Assembly (NCBI GenBank): GCA_963978545.1
Contig: OZ021732.1
Location: 27,496,123-27,560,122, forward strand
DNA from: Linyphia triangularis
Lineage: Eukaryota; Arthropoda; Arachnida; Araneae; Linyphiidae
Reading direction: 5' to 3'
DNA length: 64,000 nt
Shown here: one piece after another, positions 47,171 through 58,759 of the stretch
How positions within the stretch are numbered: the stretch's first letter is position 1
Layout of the letters: each line of letters opens with the position of its first letter
The notes under the pieces: model-generated
Database searches by the model: none
Seen by the model: only the letters and a program-made list of their open reading frames with translations
Told to the model about the DNA's origin: nothing
Position numbers and translations under genes: made by a program

Positions 47171-47702
47171 CTCAAAACCCTAAGATCATTATAATTATCG
47201 TTTTAAAAGGATTTCTGCTCTACTGAATTTGACAAATTACCATTCACGTCTTTGCACTCTAAACAGACGATTTGATAAAGCAATAAATATTACATTTTAT
47301 TGATTCAAAACACTATGCTCATTATAATTATCGTTTTATAAGGTTTTCTGCTCTACTGAATTTGACAAATTACCATTCGCATCTTTGCACTCTAAACAGA
47401 CGATTTGATAAATCAATAAATATTACATTTTATTGATTCAAAACACTATGGTCATAATAATTACCGTTTTATAAGGTATTCTACTCTACTGAATTTGACA
47501 AATTATCATTCGCATCTTTGCACTCTAAACAGACGATTTGATAAATCAATGAATACTACATTTTATTGATTCAAAACCCTATGCTCATTATAATTATCGT
47601 TTTATACGGTTTTCTGCTCTACTGAATTTGACAAATTTTCATTCGCATCTTTGTACTCTAAACAGACGATTTTATAAATCAATAAATATTACATTTTAAA
47701 TT
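47171..47702 (+). repeat. 133-bp tandem repeat, four copies
   Basis: The unit includes CATTATAATTATCGTTTTA, TCTGCTCTACTGAATTTGAC and CACTCTAAACAGACGATTT. The word TCTGCTC/TCTACTC is at 47214, 47347, 47480 and 47613, exactly 133 bases apart each time. Units are about 93-97 percent alike by eye and the last is incomplete. Confidence 0.9.
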
Positions 47703-47755
47703 ATTTAATCAACCGATTAAGTTTATAAAAATAATGTAGGCCATCACATCATTCA

Positions 47756-48577
47756 CCCAGGTAGCATGCAAGCTTACGAAAACCTTGGTTAAATTTTCAA
47801 TGAATAAGTTGCTGGATACAACCTATTCTCCTGACAAGGGTGTGAGAAGGCTTACGAGGGCAAACCTCCGAAAAGGATTAATTTATATGGCGCACATACA
47901 GTAGACCTTATTATAAAGAGGTTTACACATCCCTTTAACAGTGCAAACCTTGTTTAAAGGTTGGTCGTGAAAACGTTAGGAAAAGCTTGCCATCTGTAAA
48001 CTCGGACCCCTTTTCCAAGTGTTAAATAAGGTTACATCCTTGACACATGTACCTTGCATTCTTTTGGTTGATTAGATTTACACAAAATTTTGAAAAGGTA
48101 AAAATTAGTCATAAAACTAAAACCTATTTTTTTCCAAATGAACGACAGATGCATTTCGTAAATTACCAAACTTTTTTCAAGTTATTACGACACACTAAGT
48201 CCCCAAAGCGTCAAGATGACACAGAGGTTCATTTACGACCGTCAGGATAAAAAAATATGTTTGCGGAAACAACATTTTTGCGAATTTTGTTGTTGTGTAT
48301 TCGGAACGAGGTTCGTTTGTAACTTTTACTCAAATTTAGAAGCTATTCACTTTTCCTTGGAATGCAGAGATTCGATTCGACAAGTTCTCGTGCAGCATTC
48401 GATTTTTGCCGAGAGCAGAAACAGACAATCCTGGACGGGGACATTTTTTTCGAAGTTGAAACATGAATGGAGAAAAATCGATTCTTTGACATCGACTCCG
48501 ATGAATGGCCGACTGTGTTTTCTAAAAATATCTTACCAACCTTTAGAGGTCGCAAGGTATTATTTGCTACCGGTTTT
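47756..48577. mobile_element. Possible DNA transposon with GGTAGCA termini
   Basis: The left end CCCAGGTAGCATGCAAGC and the inverted right end ACCGGTAGCAAATAATACC share the GGTAGCA word, followed by loosely matching sequence for about 40 bases. Internal blocks such as AAACCTTGTTTAAAGGTT near 47945 are palindromic. An open frame at 48216-48587 (123 codons) lies inside. I do not recognise its product and it may be chance. The element class is not clear. Confidence 0.35.
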
Positions 48578-49479
48578 TGAGAAGTAATGTTTAAAGAGTA
48601 TATTTATTTCATTTTGAAGAATCTACAACGTTGACAATCTTTAGTTATTTGTAAGAAGTTATTTTAAAAATAAACATTGGCGAAGTAACCAGGTCATGAG
48701 GTAGAACAAGAAAATATAATCTCAAGTTCTAAATAAAACAGAGTTTTATTTTGAAGGAATGTGCATTTTTAAATTAAGTTTGGTTGATTGATAATTATGA
48801 AAAAAAAAAAAAAAAAAAACATAAAAGAATGTATATTTTTTAAGCTGTGAAAAATAATTTTAATCACAAAATACTAGTTTTATTAACAGATATGAAGATA
48901 AATTAATTAAATCACAACTATTAAATGAGCTACAGAGTATCATAGTTTGTTTTGAATTGATTTTTAAATTGAACCAAGTTGATTAATATCTATGAAAAAA
49001 TTATTTAAAGGTATTTAGCAAGTACACAAACTTTCAATAATAGAATTATATTCAAATGAGTAATAAGGTAATAAGGTTTCTACAAATGCGCAAGATTTGA
49101 ATTAAAATATAAATTATTTTTGGAACAATAGAAGAGAGAAATTCTTATTTACAATTAGTGATTTATAAAACTCTAATCTTATACCTTATCCTTTTAAATT
49201 AATAATTTTAAATAAAAGCAAGACACTGTATCCATTGTCAGTCTAGAATAAAATAATTAATAATTGCATCGTATACAATGTTATTTCAATTAAAACAGTC
49301 TCCAAAGAGAATGATGATTAATTTTATCCATTCATCATGGGAACAAAGAACAAATTTTCAATTACGTGGTTTAATCGAGTAACCTAAATTACTATTCAAC
49401 TTTTCATTTGGAGGATTTCAAACTAACACCATCGCGGTATTAGTTAAGACTAAGAAATCGTTCAAAATCGCGACACCTC
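48578..49479. other. Intron 1, AT-rich, nothing recognised
   Basis: Contains a poly(A) tract near 48800-48820. No gene or element. Confidence 0.5.
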
Positions 49480-49481
49480 TA

Positions 49482-49722
49482 TACTAAACTTCAACTTAAC
49501 TAGACATCACTTAGAAGGTAGATCGTCACAGTGCTCATAGGTATTTAATCCATTTTGGCGGAGTGAAAGCATAATGTTCGCCAAACCACAACCCTATTGA
49601 GAACAAAAGGCTATAAGGTTTGGCGAGAATTATGTCTTCACTCCGCCAAAATGGATTAAATACCTATGAGTACTGTGACGATCTATCGTCTAAGTGATGT
49701 CTAGTTAAGTTGAAGTTTAGTA
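49482..49722. mobile_element. Hairpin MITE with TA target duplication
   Basis: Two arms of about 105 bases are nearly perfect inverted complements around a 29-base loop. The left arm starts TACTAAACTTCAACTTAACT and contains ATTTAATCCATTTTGGCGGA. The right arm mirrors it and ends GTTTAGTA. TA dinucleotides flank the element (49480-49481 and 49723-49724), suggesting a Tc1/mariner-mobilised MITE. The few mismatches between arms imply a young copy or strong arm homogenisation. Confidence 0.8.
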
Positions 49723-50087
49723 TAATACTAGTTATATTTCATTAGGATGATTACAAACGTCTGGAAATGAGTATAAAGGATCTTTCAGAACACGACGCAT
49801 TTAATATACTTTTACCGTAAATTAAAATTACAAACAAATGAAGAAATATTTATTCTGCGTATGTTGTACTCATGGTATTTCGAAAATATGTATAAAAAAT
49901 GTAAAAGAATAATGAGGGGGCCAAACTAAGTAGAGTGTGTAATGGAGAGTGTGTGCGCAAATGACATTTTGACGTGTTAGAGGGCATAATTAGATCGTAG
50001 TTCAAAGTGGTCAGCTGGTGGTCCTGTGGTCCACTCCCTCTCTTCAACCCCTTCACTGCCAAAACGATAAAAGCATCATCTGGTAAC
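49723..50087. other. Intron 1 segment between the MITE and the hAT element
   Basis: Unique-looking sequence, becoming GC-richer toward 50080. It resumes after the hAT element at 51975 with similar composition, so the hAT insertion splits one GC-richer block. Confidence 0.45.
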
Positions 50088-51966
50088 TAGGCTTGGGCGA
50101 TGTTAACATTTCTGCATCGCGATATATCGGGAAGCAAACATCGCGATGTCACGATACATCACGATGTTAAATACTTTTTTTACAAAATACTATAAAACAA
50201 TGTTTTCATAACAAGCTATGTAGCCGAAAGTTATGCTTACTTAAGCTTTGTAACATTTTAATTAATTTACGTACAGAAGTTTATATTAAATAACATGAGC
50301 AGTGACAGAATTACTTTCAGGGGGATACATAAAGCACCCAAGGGGGTATAAGCCGGTTATTTTTAATCCGGATTTTTCAATTTCTTTATCTTAATAAAAT
50401 TTTACTTTGTTATTATACATGGAAATCGGGGGGTGGGAGAGGGGAGGACAAGTGCACTTCCTGGCGGTGCAAATGTTACTTTAGTTACTGGATATTCTTA
50501 ACTATTAAATCAAAAACATACTTTATAATGGATATTTTATTACTTACTATATACAATATAACTATCAAACAATAAAAATAAAATTAATGCATAACATTTA
50601 AAATTCTAATGATCTTTATTTTGTGCCAAAAAAATCTGCATTTCAGCATTTTTAAGAAGCAATGTTGGACTGAGTAATTAATCTTATGGAAATAAACTTT
50701 ATTCAAATCGTACAAACTGAAAAAAAAAAAAAAAGTATAAAACATTTATTTACTTACCGAGTCAGAAGAGAAAATCCTTCAACGTAAATTGGAAAAAAAT
50801 CGTTTATAAGTATTAAAGCAATCAAACTAGAGAAACATAACTGTGATCCGTTCATGATGCGCTAGTTCATACCGACTTTGGCAGATATGACAAACCATCA
50901 TAGTAATAAACAACCTGATTATCTTAACTGGGTATCAGACAGAAATTACCACGCAAAAATACCGTAATCCCCTTGAGTTAATAAATAAAGCAAAGCTCTC
51001 AAAGGGTAAAAATTTTAGATAAAAAAAAATCTTGAAGTTAATGTAAAAGATTTAAAAATACAAAAATGTAATATTTTATTTCTTCCAAGTTAGAGAAAAA
51101 AAAATCAAAAATGAAACACTAAAAGTTTAGGGAATACTCAATTGAATTCCAAAAATAGAATATCAAGGTCATATCTGATGACAAATTACATAAAAATCAA
51201 ACGTTTTTCATGAGTTAAGAAAAAAAGAAAAAAAAAAAATGTTCAAACAATAAAAGGAATACTTCTTTCATGGAATCTCCAATATTACTAGACTAACTGG
51301 CGCCTAAAAACCACCTCGTAATTTCAGTACTCAGCTGAAAAAAAGAAATAGGAAATAAACGCGAGACCTAAAAAAAAAAAAAAAATTCATCGTAAAATTG
51401 AATAATAATTTCAACATGTCATACGTGCTTTTTTTCCCTTGAAATGTGCACTTTTTTCCAACCTTTTTTAAAATTTCAAAAGCCAGGGGATGCAAAAGTG
51501 AATGCAACATGTAATAAGTGATTAAGTGTGCGATACCATCTGTGGCGTTTTGTTTCTATTCAATCATGGAAACATCGCACATACCGGATACGATTATCAC
51601 GATGCCGATACAGCAAAAGCAAATGGAAATCGTCTCAAACGGCGCGGTGTAGCTGTTACACTAAGTTTCTATATAGTCTTGGATACACCGCGCATATGTA
51701 GGGAGGATTACTGCGATGTGGTGAAGTATCGTGTCTCAAACGGCGCGGTGTCGACTGTTTCAATACGTTTCTATAGTATTTTAGAAACACCGCGCATGAA
51801 TCGTGGCATCATCGGTTCTTTGTCCTTGAAGTGCTAGGCAATGAGTGTATCGCGCTCTCGTCAAAAAAGATCGTGATGTATCGGTTTAGGGAAAATAGTG
51901 ACACCGGTTTGACGATGATGATTTCACACCGGTTTTAGACGATGTATCGATACATCGCCAAGCCTA
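50088..51966. mobile_element. Non-autonomous hAT element, 1879 bp
   Basis: TIRs TAGGCTTGGGCGATG (left) and TAGGCTTGGCGATG (right, inverted) are flanked by a perfect 8-bp duplication CTGGTAAC (50080-50087 and 51967-51974), the hAT signature. Subterminal regions contain many CGATRYATCG-type words (for example ATCGCGATATATCG near 50116 and GATGTATCGATACATCG near 51938). The right third has two direct 101-bp repeats starting TCTCAAACGGCGCGGTGT at 51633 and 51734. No transposase domain is visible, and the 103-codon frame at 51526-51837 is a by-product of the repeats. Confidence 0.85.
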
Positions 51967-51974
51967 CTGGTAAC

Positions 51975-53945
51975 TAACCACCAACCTTACCACGTCCCTT
52001 TCAGCCCGCACCTCCGCATGGCGCAGAACTCTAACTTTCTTATTACTTAAAATGAGCCATGCCCGCACACACGTTACAATACCATATATGTTTATTTAGC
52101 TTCCCTCTACTTGCATTTAAATTTTTCCTGGATATCTTCGATAACCCTGTTTAGAAAAGAGACTTTGAATTTCTTTTAGTAAAAAGTATTCATATTTTAT
52201 TTCAAATAGCGTTTTTTTTCCCCCCTTTACAACAAGTTAAAACTTTAATAATCTTGTAAAAAACGTTTGCGTGTCATATTACTTCTGACTGATGCTCTTA
52301 TAATAAGTCTTTTCTAACCCTGTACTTTTGCGATCAATATTCACCTACTAAATAGATTAAAGATAAATTGAAGCGTCGTTACTAGTAATTTGACTTCGAT
52401 AATCACGATCAAGAAAAATTAGAGCTGTCAGGCAAAGCCTTAAGCATCACCTAGGTATAAAAATAACTGTTTTAACTCCCAAAATAAGTACTATCTAAAA
52501 GTAGCACTTGTGTAGACATAGTACTTAAAGATAAAAAACAAGTAAAAAGAAAAGAACATCGTAATAACAATATATCTTTTAGCTATAAGTATTTTTTTTT
52601 TAAAGCGAACTCTAATACACTTATGCTAAAGGAAAGAATTATCTTGATGCGATTTGCTGACTGTCTGGAAAATAATGCCAGGAACCGATTAAGATTGGTT
52701 TTTGGGCGCGCGGACGTTTACGAGCACATTCGGACATTTACGCGTAATTTAAACGCATAAACATTTAGGCTCGGCAATAACTGGGCCAACTGGTACCCAG
52801 CTAATATAAGAGTACCTAATTATATTATAAGCAGATTTTTTGTCAAATTCTATGACCTATATACTTCAATGGGTACCCAGCAGCGCGGGACGATATAGTC
52901 ATTCAACGAAGATACTCATATTATAGGGCATCTTATTCAAATGCTGCCGACTTTAATTTAGGAAAATAAGAAATCGGGAGAAGGTATAATATCTTTGGAA
53001 AGTGGTTGAAGATTGAATGACATTTTGCTCAAACACAAAAAAACGCTTTGACGAAATGAACTATATTTTTTCCTTTCATTAATCAACTTTATATCAATAA
53101 ATAACAACAGAAAAACTTCTCCCAAAAGGAAATCAACATACATCTGTATAATTTATAGCTAAGAATGAGTCATTTTAAGATTTTAAAATACAATAATGTG
53201 AATAAAATTAAATTTATTTTAATAAAACCATGCATGAATGCTGAAATATAACATAGGACATAAACTGCAAGTACATTCCACAGTGTGGGACAAGTACAAA
53301 AATTTTTGTCTGATCAAAAACAAGTATCGCGAAGTACATTGTGAATTCGACTAGGAAAAACAGAATGTCGTGACACAGAGTAGCAATGGGTGATAGTGTG
53401 AATATCTCCCATTGCTGCTCTGTAGAAATAAGAAAGGATAATATAAAATAGTAAGAACTAACATACTTGCCACACAATAAAAAAAAAATCCAAGTTTTCT
53501 TTATCTACTCTAAATCGATGCGTGAAAGCAATAGTTATTAAATTTATGACCGGCAGATGTCCGAAAAGAAGAGAAACTTTATTACTTTCTTATCTTTCGA
53601 AACTTGGCATTCTCTTCGTCACATCATCGGTAAAGATAATGCCTTCACAGGAAATCAACAATCTGATAGTGTTACAAAAATTACATTTTTGTATTCGGAA
53701 AGATAGGGGATGGCGAAATGAAGTTCAAGAGAAGCCGAAAAAAAGCAGTCGGTCATCAAATCTCTTCACTTTATTTCGGACAATTTTCTGAACCACAATT
53801 AATGAAAAGTGATGTTTTATGTAAAGACTTAATTATCTGTGAGGTATAGACTGTAAATGAGGAACATCGAGCGAAATTCAATGAATCATATTTTGAAGGT
53901 TTTCCATTTTTTTATGCCAGTCGTTAGTTTTTGCAAGTATCTATA
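51975..53945. other. Intron 1, nothing recognised
   Basis: AT-rich with a short GC-richer start. Words such as TGGTACCCAGC (52790) and GGGTACCCAGCAGCGC (52869) recur about 80 bases apart. No gene or complete element. Confidence 0.45.
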
Positions 53946-54277
53946 CCAAGGTAGCACAGCAGTATTGGCCTATGTTGGAAACAGGGGTTTCAGAAGATTG
54001 GCCAATTTAGTCTGAAACTTGAGCATCTTTTCAAAATATAAGATTTAAAAAAAATAAACATGTTATAAACATCACAAAAGATATATTTGCCCTCCATACT
54101 TACTTTTAAGTAAAATATTTCAATTTCAAAACTGCACATGTGCATCGACATTTCAAACTTTCAACTATATTTTATCCAGCGTTAGACGAGATTGGCCAGT
54201 ATCGGTTCCGGTTTACAATGTTCCACATCGGCATTGGCCAGTGTCAGCCAATATTGGCCAATAGTTGTGTTACTGGG
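53946..54277. repeat. Short dispersed repeat, copy 2 (TTGGCC-containing, TIR-like ends)
   Basis: Homologous to 703-1044. The left end CCAAGGTAGCACAGCAG followed by TATTGGCC is roughly mirrored by the right end, which reads CCCAGTAACACAACTATTGG on the opposite strand. Several TTGGCCAAT-like palindromes lie near the right end. It is probably a small DNA transposon, class undetermined. Confidence 0.5.
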
Positions 54278-54589
54278 ATATGTCAACTCTTTCAAACCTG
54301 TACAAAAATTACTGCGTTCACTTAGCGGTTATTGGATGTCATAAGGTGAAAAAAGTAATCAGAAACAACTGATAAAACACTTAAGGGAAGGAGATATTTT
54401 CCCACGAACAAATGTTAAGTAATTAAAGAAATATTACAAAGGAGACATGCTAAAACTCTGAATGCAGTGAATATCTCTTACAATGTTGCAAACAGTAACG
54501 GAGATTCAATGGGGGAGGAAGTTTCCTAATCACTTTTTGAACTTACAGTGGGGTCTTTGAATGGAAGTTCAAAAATAACGGTGTCCTTA
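54278..54589. other. Short unique stretch of intron 1
   Basis: No recognisable feature between the TTGGCC repeat and the mariner-type element. Confidence 0.5.
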
Positions 54590-55157
54590 TAAGAGGGTGT
54601 TTCTGAAAGGATTCCCTAACTTTAAAAAGATGCAAATGGGAATCAGTGAGAGTCAGAAGGAAGAGACAAGTCGGACGTTAGACAGAGAGGTACGGAATTT
54701 AAAATACACCGAATTCCAAAATTAATTACAATATTGAAATCTGACAAAAAGTTGTAACAAAATCTGAATCTAGCATCTAGCTTAATAATTTATTGTTTTT
54801 CTGAAAAAGAAAAAAAGAAAAAAAAAAAGAAAAAAAAAGAAGAAAAAAAAGGCTTGTATACGGTCTTTTTTGCAGAATACAGAGGTTTTGCAAGACACAC
54901 ACAGACGTGAGTGCCCCAAATTCACCTGTTTTGTTTACGGACAAATGTGTCCAATTGAAAATGGGCTCCATCGATAAACCATTTCAGCCGTCATCAAAAA
55001 TACTCCAATAAATCAATTCTTCAAACCGGTTAGTTTAAAATTGCGCACCTGTTTATCCAACTTACAACTTCTCTCTCTTGCTCTCTCTCTTTTCTGTCAC
55101 TCTATTTCGAAGTTACGTAATTTCTAAATTATGGAGTCCTTTCTGACAGACCGTGTA
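54590..55157 (-). mobile_element. Decayed mariner/IS630-type element, copy 1
   Basis: TIRs TAAGAGGGTGTTTCTGAAAG (left) and TACACGGTCTGTCAGAAAGG (right, inverted) are flanked by TA on both sides. The minus strand at about 54845-54990 reads WFIDGAHFQL, FVRKQNR, a stop, IWGT, then KPLYSAKKTVY. This follows the order W-F-T/S-D-E-x-H-F, N-K-Q-N-x-R, W-G and P-L-x-x-x-K-V-T-V-W of IS630-type DDE transposases around the second catalytic Asp. It is 568 bp, so most of the transposase gene is lost. It shares ends and interior with 59599-60138. Confidence 0.65.
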
Positions 55158-57304
55158 TAAACTAACTTTCAAACGATGAAAATTTGAATAAAAAAAAATG
55201 TCAGCTGCAAATTTAAAATTACCTTTCTTTTATAACACGAATATTTAAATTACTTTTTCATCCATTTTTGCGACTAATTTATAACAAAAGAAAATTTATT
55301 ATATGTTTACCATTAAAAATTAAAGAAACCCCTTACAATCAAATAAAATTTTCATTAAGCATCATTTTCTAATTTTTTTTTTACAATTAATATAGATAGA
55401 TTAATACCATTAACGTAGAGAGATTTATAATGCAAGCGACAATTCGGAGAGGATCAAGAAAATTTTCTCCATTTAAATATTCCTTCTCAACATCAAAGAT
55501 AAGTTTAAGAAAACCAAATGTGCCTTTAGATAAGGCACTTTTATTATAATACATCTAATAACTGTATTGGTTTTAACCATAAATAGTATACTAGAAAAGC
55601 CAATTTATATATAATATGTGTTATTAACGCTTTCTTGCTTAGTGGGGCTCATAAATAACGGTTCATAAATACTCTGGCGTGATGTTCCTAAAATACTAAA
55701 GTTAAATGTGGAGGGTTTTTCTGTGACGAGAAGTACATATAATTTTAAAATCGATTTTATTTAAATATCCTAAATAAAATTTATAAAATGATTTTTTTTT
55801 TTATTTATTTTTTTAATTTGAAGTAAATTTTATTCAGTTTTAAATTATACATTAAATTATAGAGAGAGTTTTTAGATTGTATAAAGACAAATATTTTCGT
55901 TGTCAATTTTGTATTTAAATGCTAAAACGAAATATCAATCTCTGAAGTTTCAATAATGCTATTTAAAGGCGAATGAAAAACATTATACACATAAAATGCA
56001 CTGTTTAAAAAAATACAACATAATCTTCATCGAAACGCAAAAGTAATTTAATTTTTGGTTTGGAAAAATACTTATTATTAAACAAAAGAAAAAATGTTAA
56101 ATATATACAGATTAAGTGTTTTAAAATGTTTACTTATAAGGAATAAGAATTTAATTTATATGCAGCTTAACAAAATGAAAGATAAAAATCGATTTTTAGA
56201 ACCAAAAACGTTTACTGAAATATAATGCTATACAGAATTATATATAAATTTTGTTTAATATATATCATTTTTAGAGAGAATATTTTTACTACGAGATTAG
56301 TGGATAAACAGATAGTTATTTAAACAGATAAACTCTTTGTAGTTGTATTATTTTCATTTATATATTTTAGTAATTAACTATAAATATTTAAGGACAGGAT
56401 GAATGCACTATATATTTTTTTAAAAAAAATTGTTAATAAATGTTTCAATCTTTTAAGCATATGTTTAAGTAAATATTTTGAAAGGGTTTTAATAGAAAAT
56501 TATATTTACAGAAAAGATTTTTTTTTTATTTGCATTCTTAAACAAATATATTGTTGTAACGTGTTTGAATATTCAATAGTTATTGATTCTAAAATGTAAC
56601 TATTGATAAAAAGAACGCTTCTGATAGAGAAACATATGTAATCCAAATTTTAAAAGTAATTATTTTCCGAAAATAAAATTTAAGTTGAGGTATTAAGTAT
56701 AAGCTAATGAAATATGTAATTTTATAGTCTTAACAAACATAAACATTTTGTCTTAAAAACAAACGCGGAATTTTACTAATGTTATTGTAATATAAAAAAG
56801 ATGAAATATATATATTTATTCTATTTTCACATGTTATATTATTTCAAATTTATTTTGGCACAAAAAAATTTTAATGCTAAAGTACAAAATATATTATATT
56901 CCATCATATTACTTAATTTAAATATTTTTTTAAATATCTATACATTTACGAAAAAAATAAATATTTAAATTTAAGCACTGTACGATTTTCAAGACTAATA
57001 CAAATCAATATAAATATCCCACTCATCACGTGTATATTTCGATCTTCACCAAAATATCGAATCATAATTCTTCCAAAAAAAAACCCAGTAATTTTAACCC
57101 ATTCAATTCCACGAGCTAATCAGTCATTGCATTACGAGCTAAGCAAGAAAACCACATGAACAGATGCATAACACTCGGCAGGAAAAACAACCCAGCATTT
57201 ACTCTCACATATTAGCTCCGACCCCTCCCCCTCTTCCAAAAATCAGATGATTTTGACGATCCATGTTTATATTTCTCGAAGAAGAAAAAAAATAATTCAC
57301 TCAC
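55158..57304. other. Intron 1, 5' end, AT-rich
   Basis: This is very AT-rich sequence leading up to the exon 1 donor G|GTGAGT. No gene, repeat end or RNA was recognised. Confidence 0.5.
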
Positions 57305-57353
57305 CTGCGACGACGCAGAGGAAAATCAGAAATGAAATCACTCGGTCCGACAT
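57305..57353 (-). CDS. TMEM132-family protein, exon 1 (signal peptide)
   Basis: The 49-base coding exon encodes MSDRVISFLIFLCVVA and one base of the next codon, followed by a strong donor G|GTGAGT. The peptide has a short charged n-region and a 12-residue hydrophobic core, as expected for a secretory signal. Joining to exon 2 in phase 1 gives GGHGKVDLTLDG, so cleavage is likely a few residues into exon 2. The ATG has G at -3. Intron 1 is 41,513 bp. The join is supported by phase, splice-site quality and the signal peptide, since TMEM132 proteins need one and exon 2 alone has none. It is not proven by a transcript. Confidence 0.82.
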
Positions 57354-57388
57354 CTCGGTTTCTTATTTAAGATTTGGTTTTCAGACAT
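57338..57388 (-). promoter_or_regulatory. Possible upstream ORF overlapping the TMEM132 start
   Basis: An ATG at 57388 (context CGCCATGT) opens a 16-codon frame that stops at 57338-57340, past the main ATG at 57353 and in a different frame. If transcription starts upstream of 57388, this would reduce initiation at the main start. The transcription start is unknown. Confidence 0.35.
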
Positions 57389-57650
57389 GGCGGTAAACAT
57401 AGCGAAAAAAGAACTATTTTGGAAGATTTGCCGCCCCGCAAAGCCGCATTATCTACTGTCATGGCGGCCTGCTCTGCAAGGACCGCCTTGTTTTTCTTTT
57501 TTCTCGTCTGCTGCGAATTCGATGTCAGAATTCTATGTATTCCTCCGCGCGCTGTACTGTTCGGCTACCGGCAAAGGGGCACTATATTATTGCGCACGGT
57601 CCGTAATGATAGTGCATGAAGAATAATTAGAGAGAGTAGTTCCTCAGGCC
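57354..57650 (-). promoter_or_regulatory. Likely TMEM132 promoter and 5' UTR region
   Basis: The 300 bases upstream of exon 1 are clearly richer in G+C and CpG than the flanks (GCCGCCCCGC, CCGCGCGC, TTGCGCACGGTCCG). Two CATGGCGG words (57386 and 57460) match the core of the YY1/Pho site that often sits at TATA-less start sites. There is no obvious TATA box. The exact start site cannot be fixed from sequence. Confidence 0.55.
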
Positions 57651-58725
57651 ACACTCTAAAATTATAGGACGTGGTAAGAGGTTCCACACTGAGATGTTTA
57701 GTTTTCATTAAGGAATTTAAGTTCGGGATTGATGGGTTTAAAGTTAGAAACTGGTTTTTTTTTTCGTTGAGGAGGGCGAATACGAATGTCGGAATTGATG
57801 AATGTTCTAATATCTATTTATTTTAATTTCAAGGCGGGAATATAATAAAATAAATGGTTGTTTACTTGGATGGAGCAACATAAAATAAATATTTTTGAAA
57901 ACTTGCTTTCAAAAGGGTTCGTTTTAGACTCAACAGACTTTTTAATACTTTATTTATTCTGATATCACTTTTTGGCAAAAGTCAGTCTTTTTATTTGTAA
58001 AAAACTGCTTCTCTTTTTCTAATAGATTTAGAGAAAAAAAAAACCTTTAAAAAATTATTATTTTTGAATATTATTGTTCTTTTTTATATTAAATATTATA
58101 TATTTTGAAGGGAGCGTATGAAAGATGTGTTTTTAAGATTTCTCAAGCATCTTTTTCTATCATTATAGAATTCAAAGCCTGGAGTTATAAATTTAAAGAA
58201 AAATAAAATCCAAGGTATTATTCAATTTCTTACAATACTGGCAACAAAAGATTAGTGATTTGTTTTTATCCTGTACTCTTTACTTTGAAATTACTTGAAG
58301 AGTTGAAAAATTCTTTGACGTTTAGCCTTTTTGCTGTCAGAGTACAGACGTTTTGCTATAAATACAAAGTAATGCGATTGGTTATTTCTTCGTTTGATTC
58401 ATATATCTTAAATCTATTGTTAATAAAAATTAATAAGTGTCTGAAATTATCACTTATACTCCACTTTTCAAAAGAAATATTCATACTTTTTTCATTATAC
58501 CAAAATGTAGGCGACTAGTTTCTGACCTTTTGGTTTACAATGATAATTGTTTGGCTTTTTGTTTTAATATATATAACATTTAAACAAAAACATATAACTT
58601 ATAATTTAATTTAAAAAAAAAACAAGTTTTAAAACATTAGAATCTTAACATCACTAAGTAAAATGTTTGCTGTTTTTATCGTAAAATAATTTTCAGTAGA
58701 ATTTCAAATACGAAAAAAAATATAT

Positions 58726-58759
<34 letters not shown>

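Noticed and set aside
48216..48587. A 123-codon plus-strand frame
   Set aside because: No recognisable domain, an overlapping minus-strand frame, and a position inside a probable transposon. Not enough to call a gene.
51526..51837. A 103-codon frame inside the hAT element
   Set aside because: It follows the internal 101-bp duplication and has no transposase motif.
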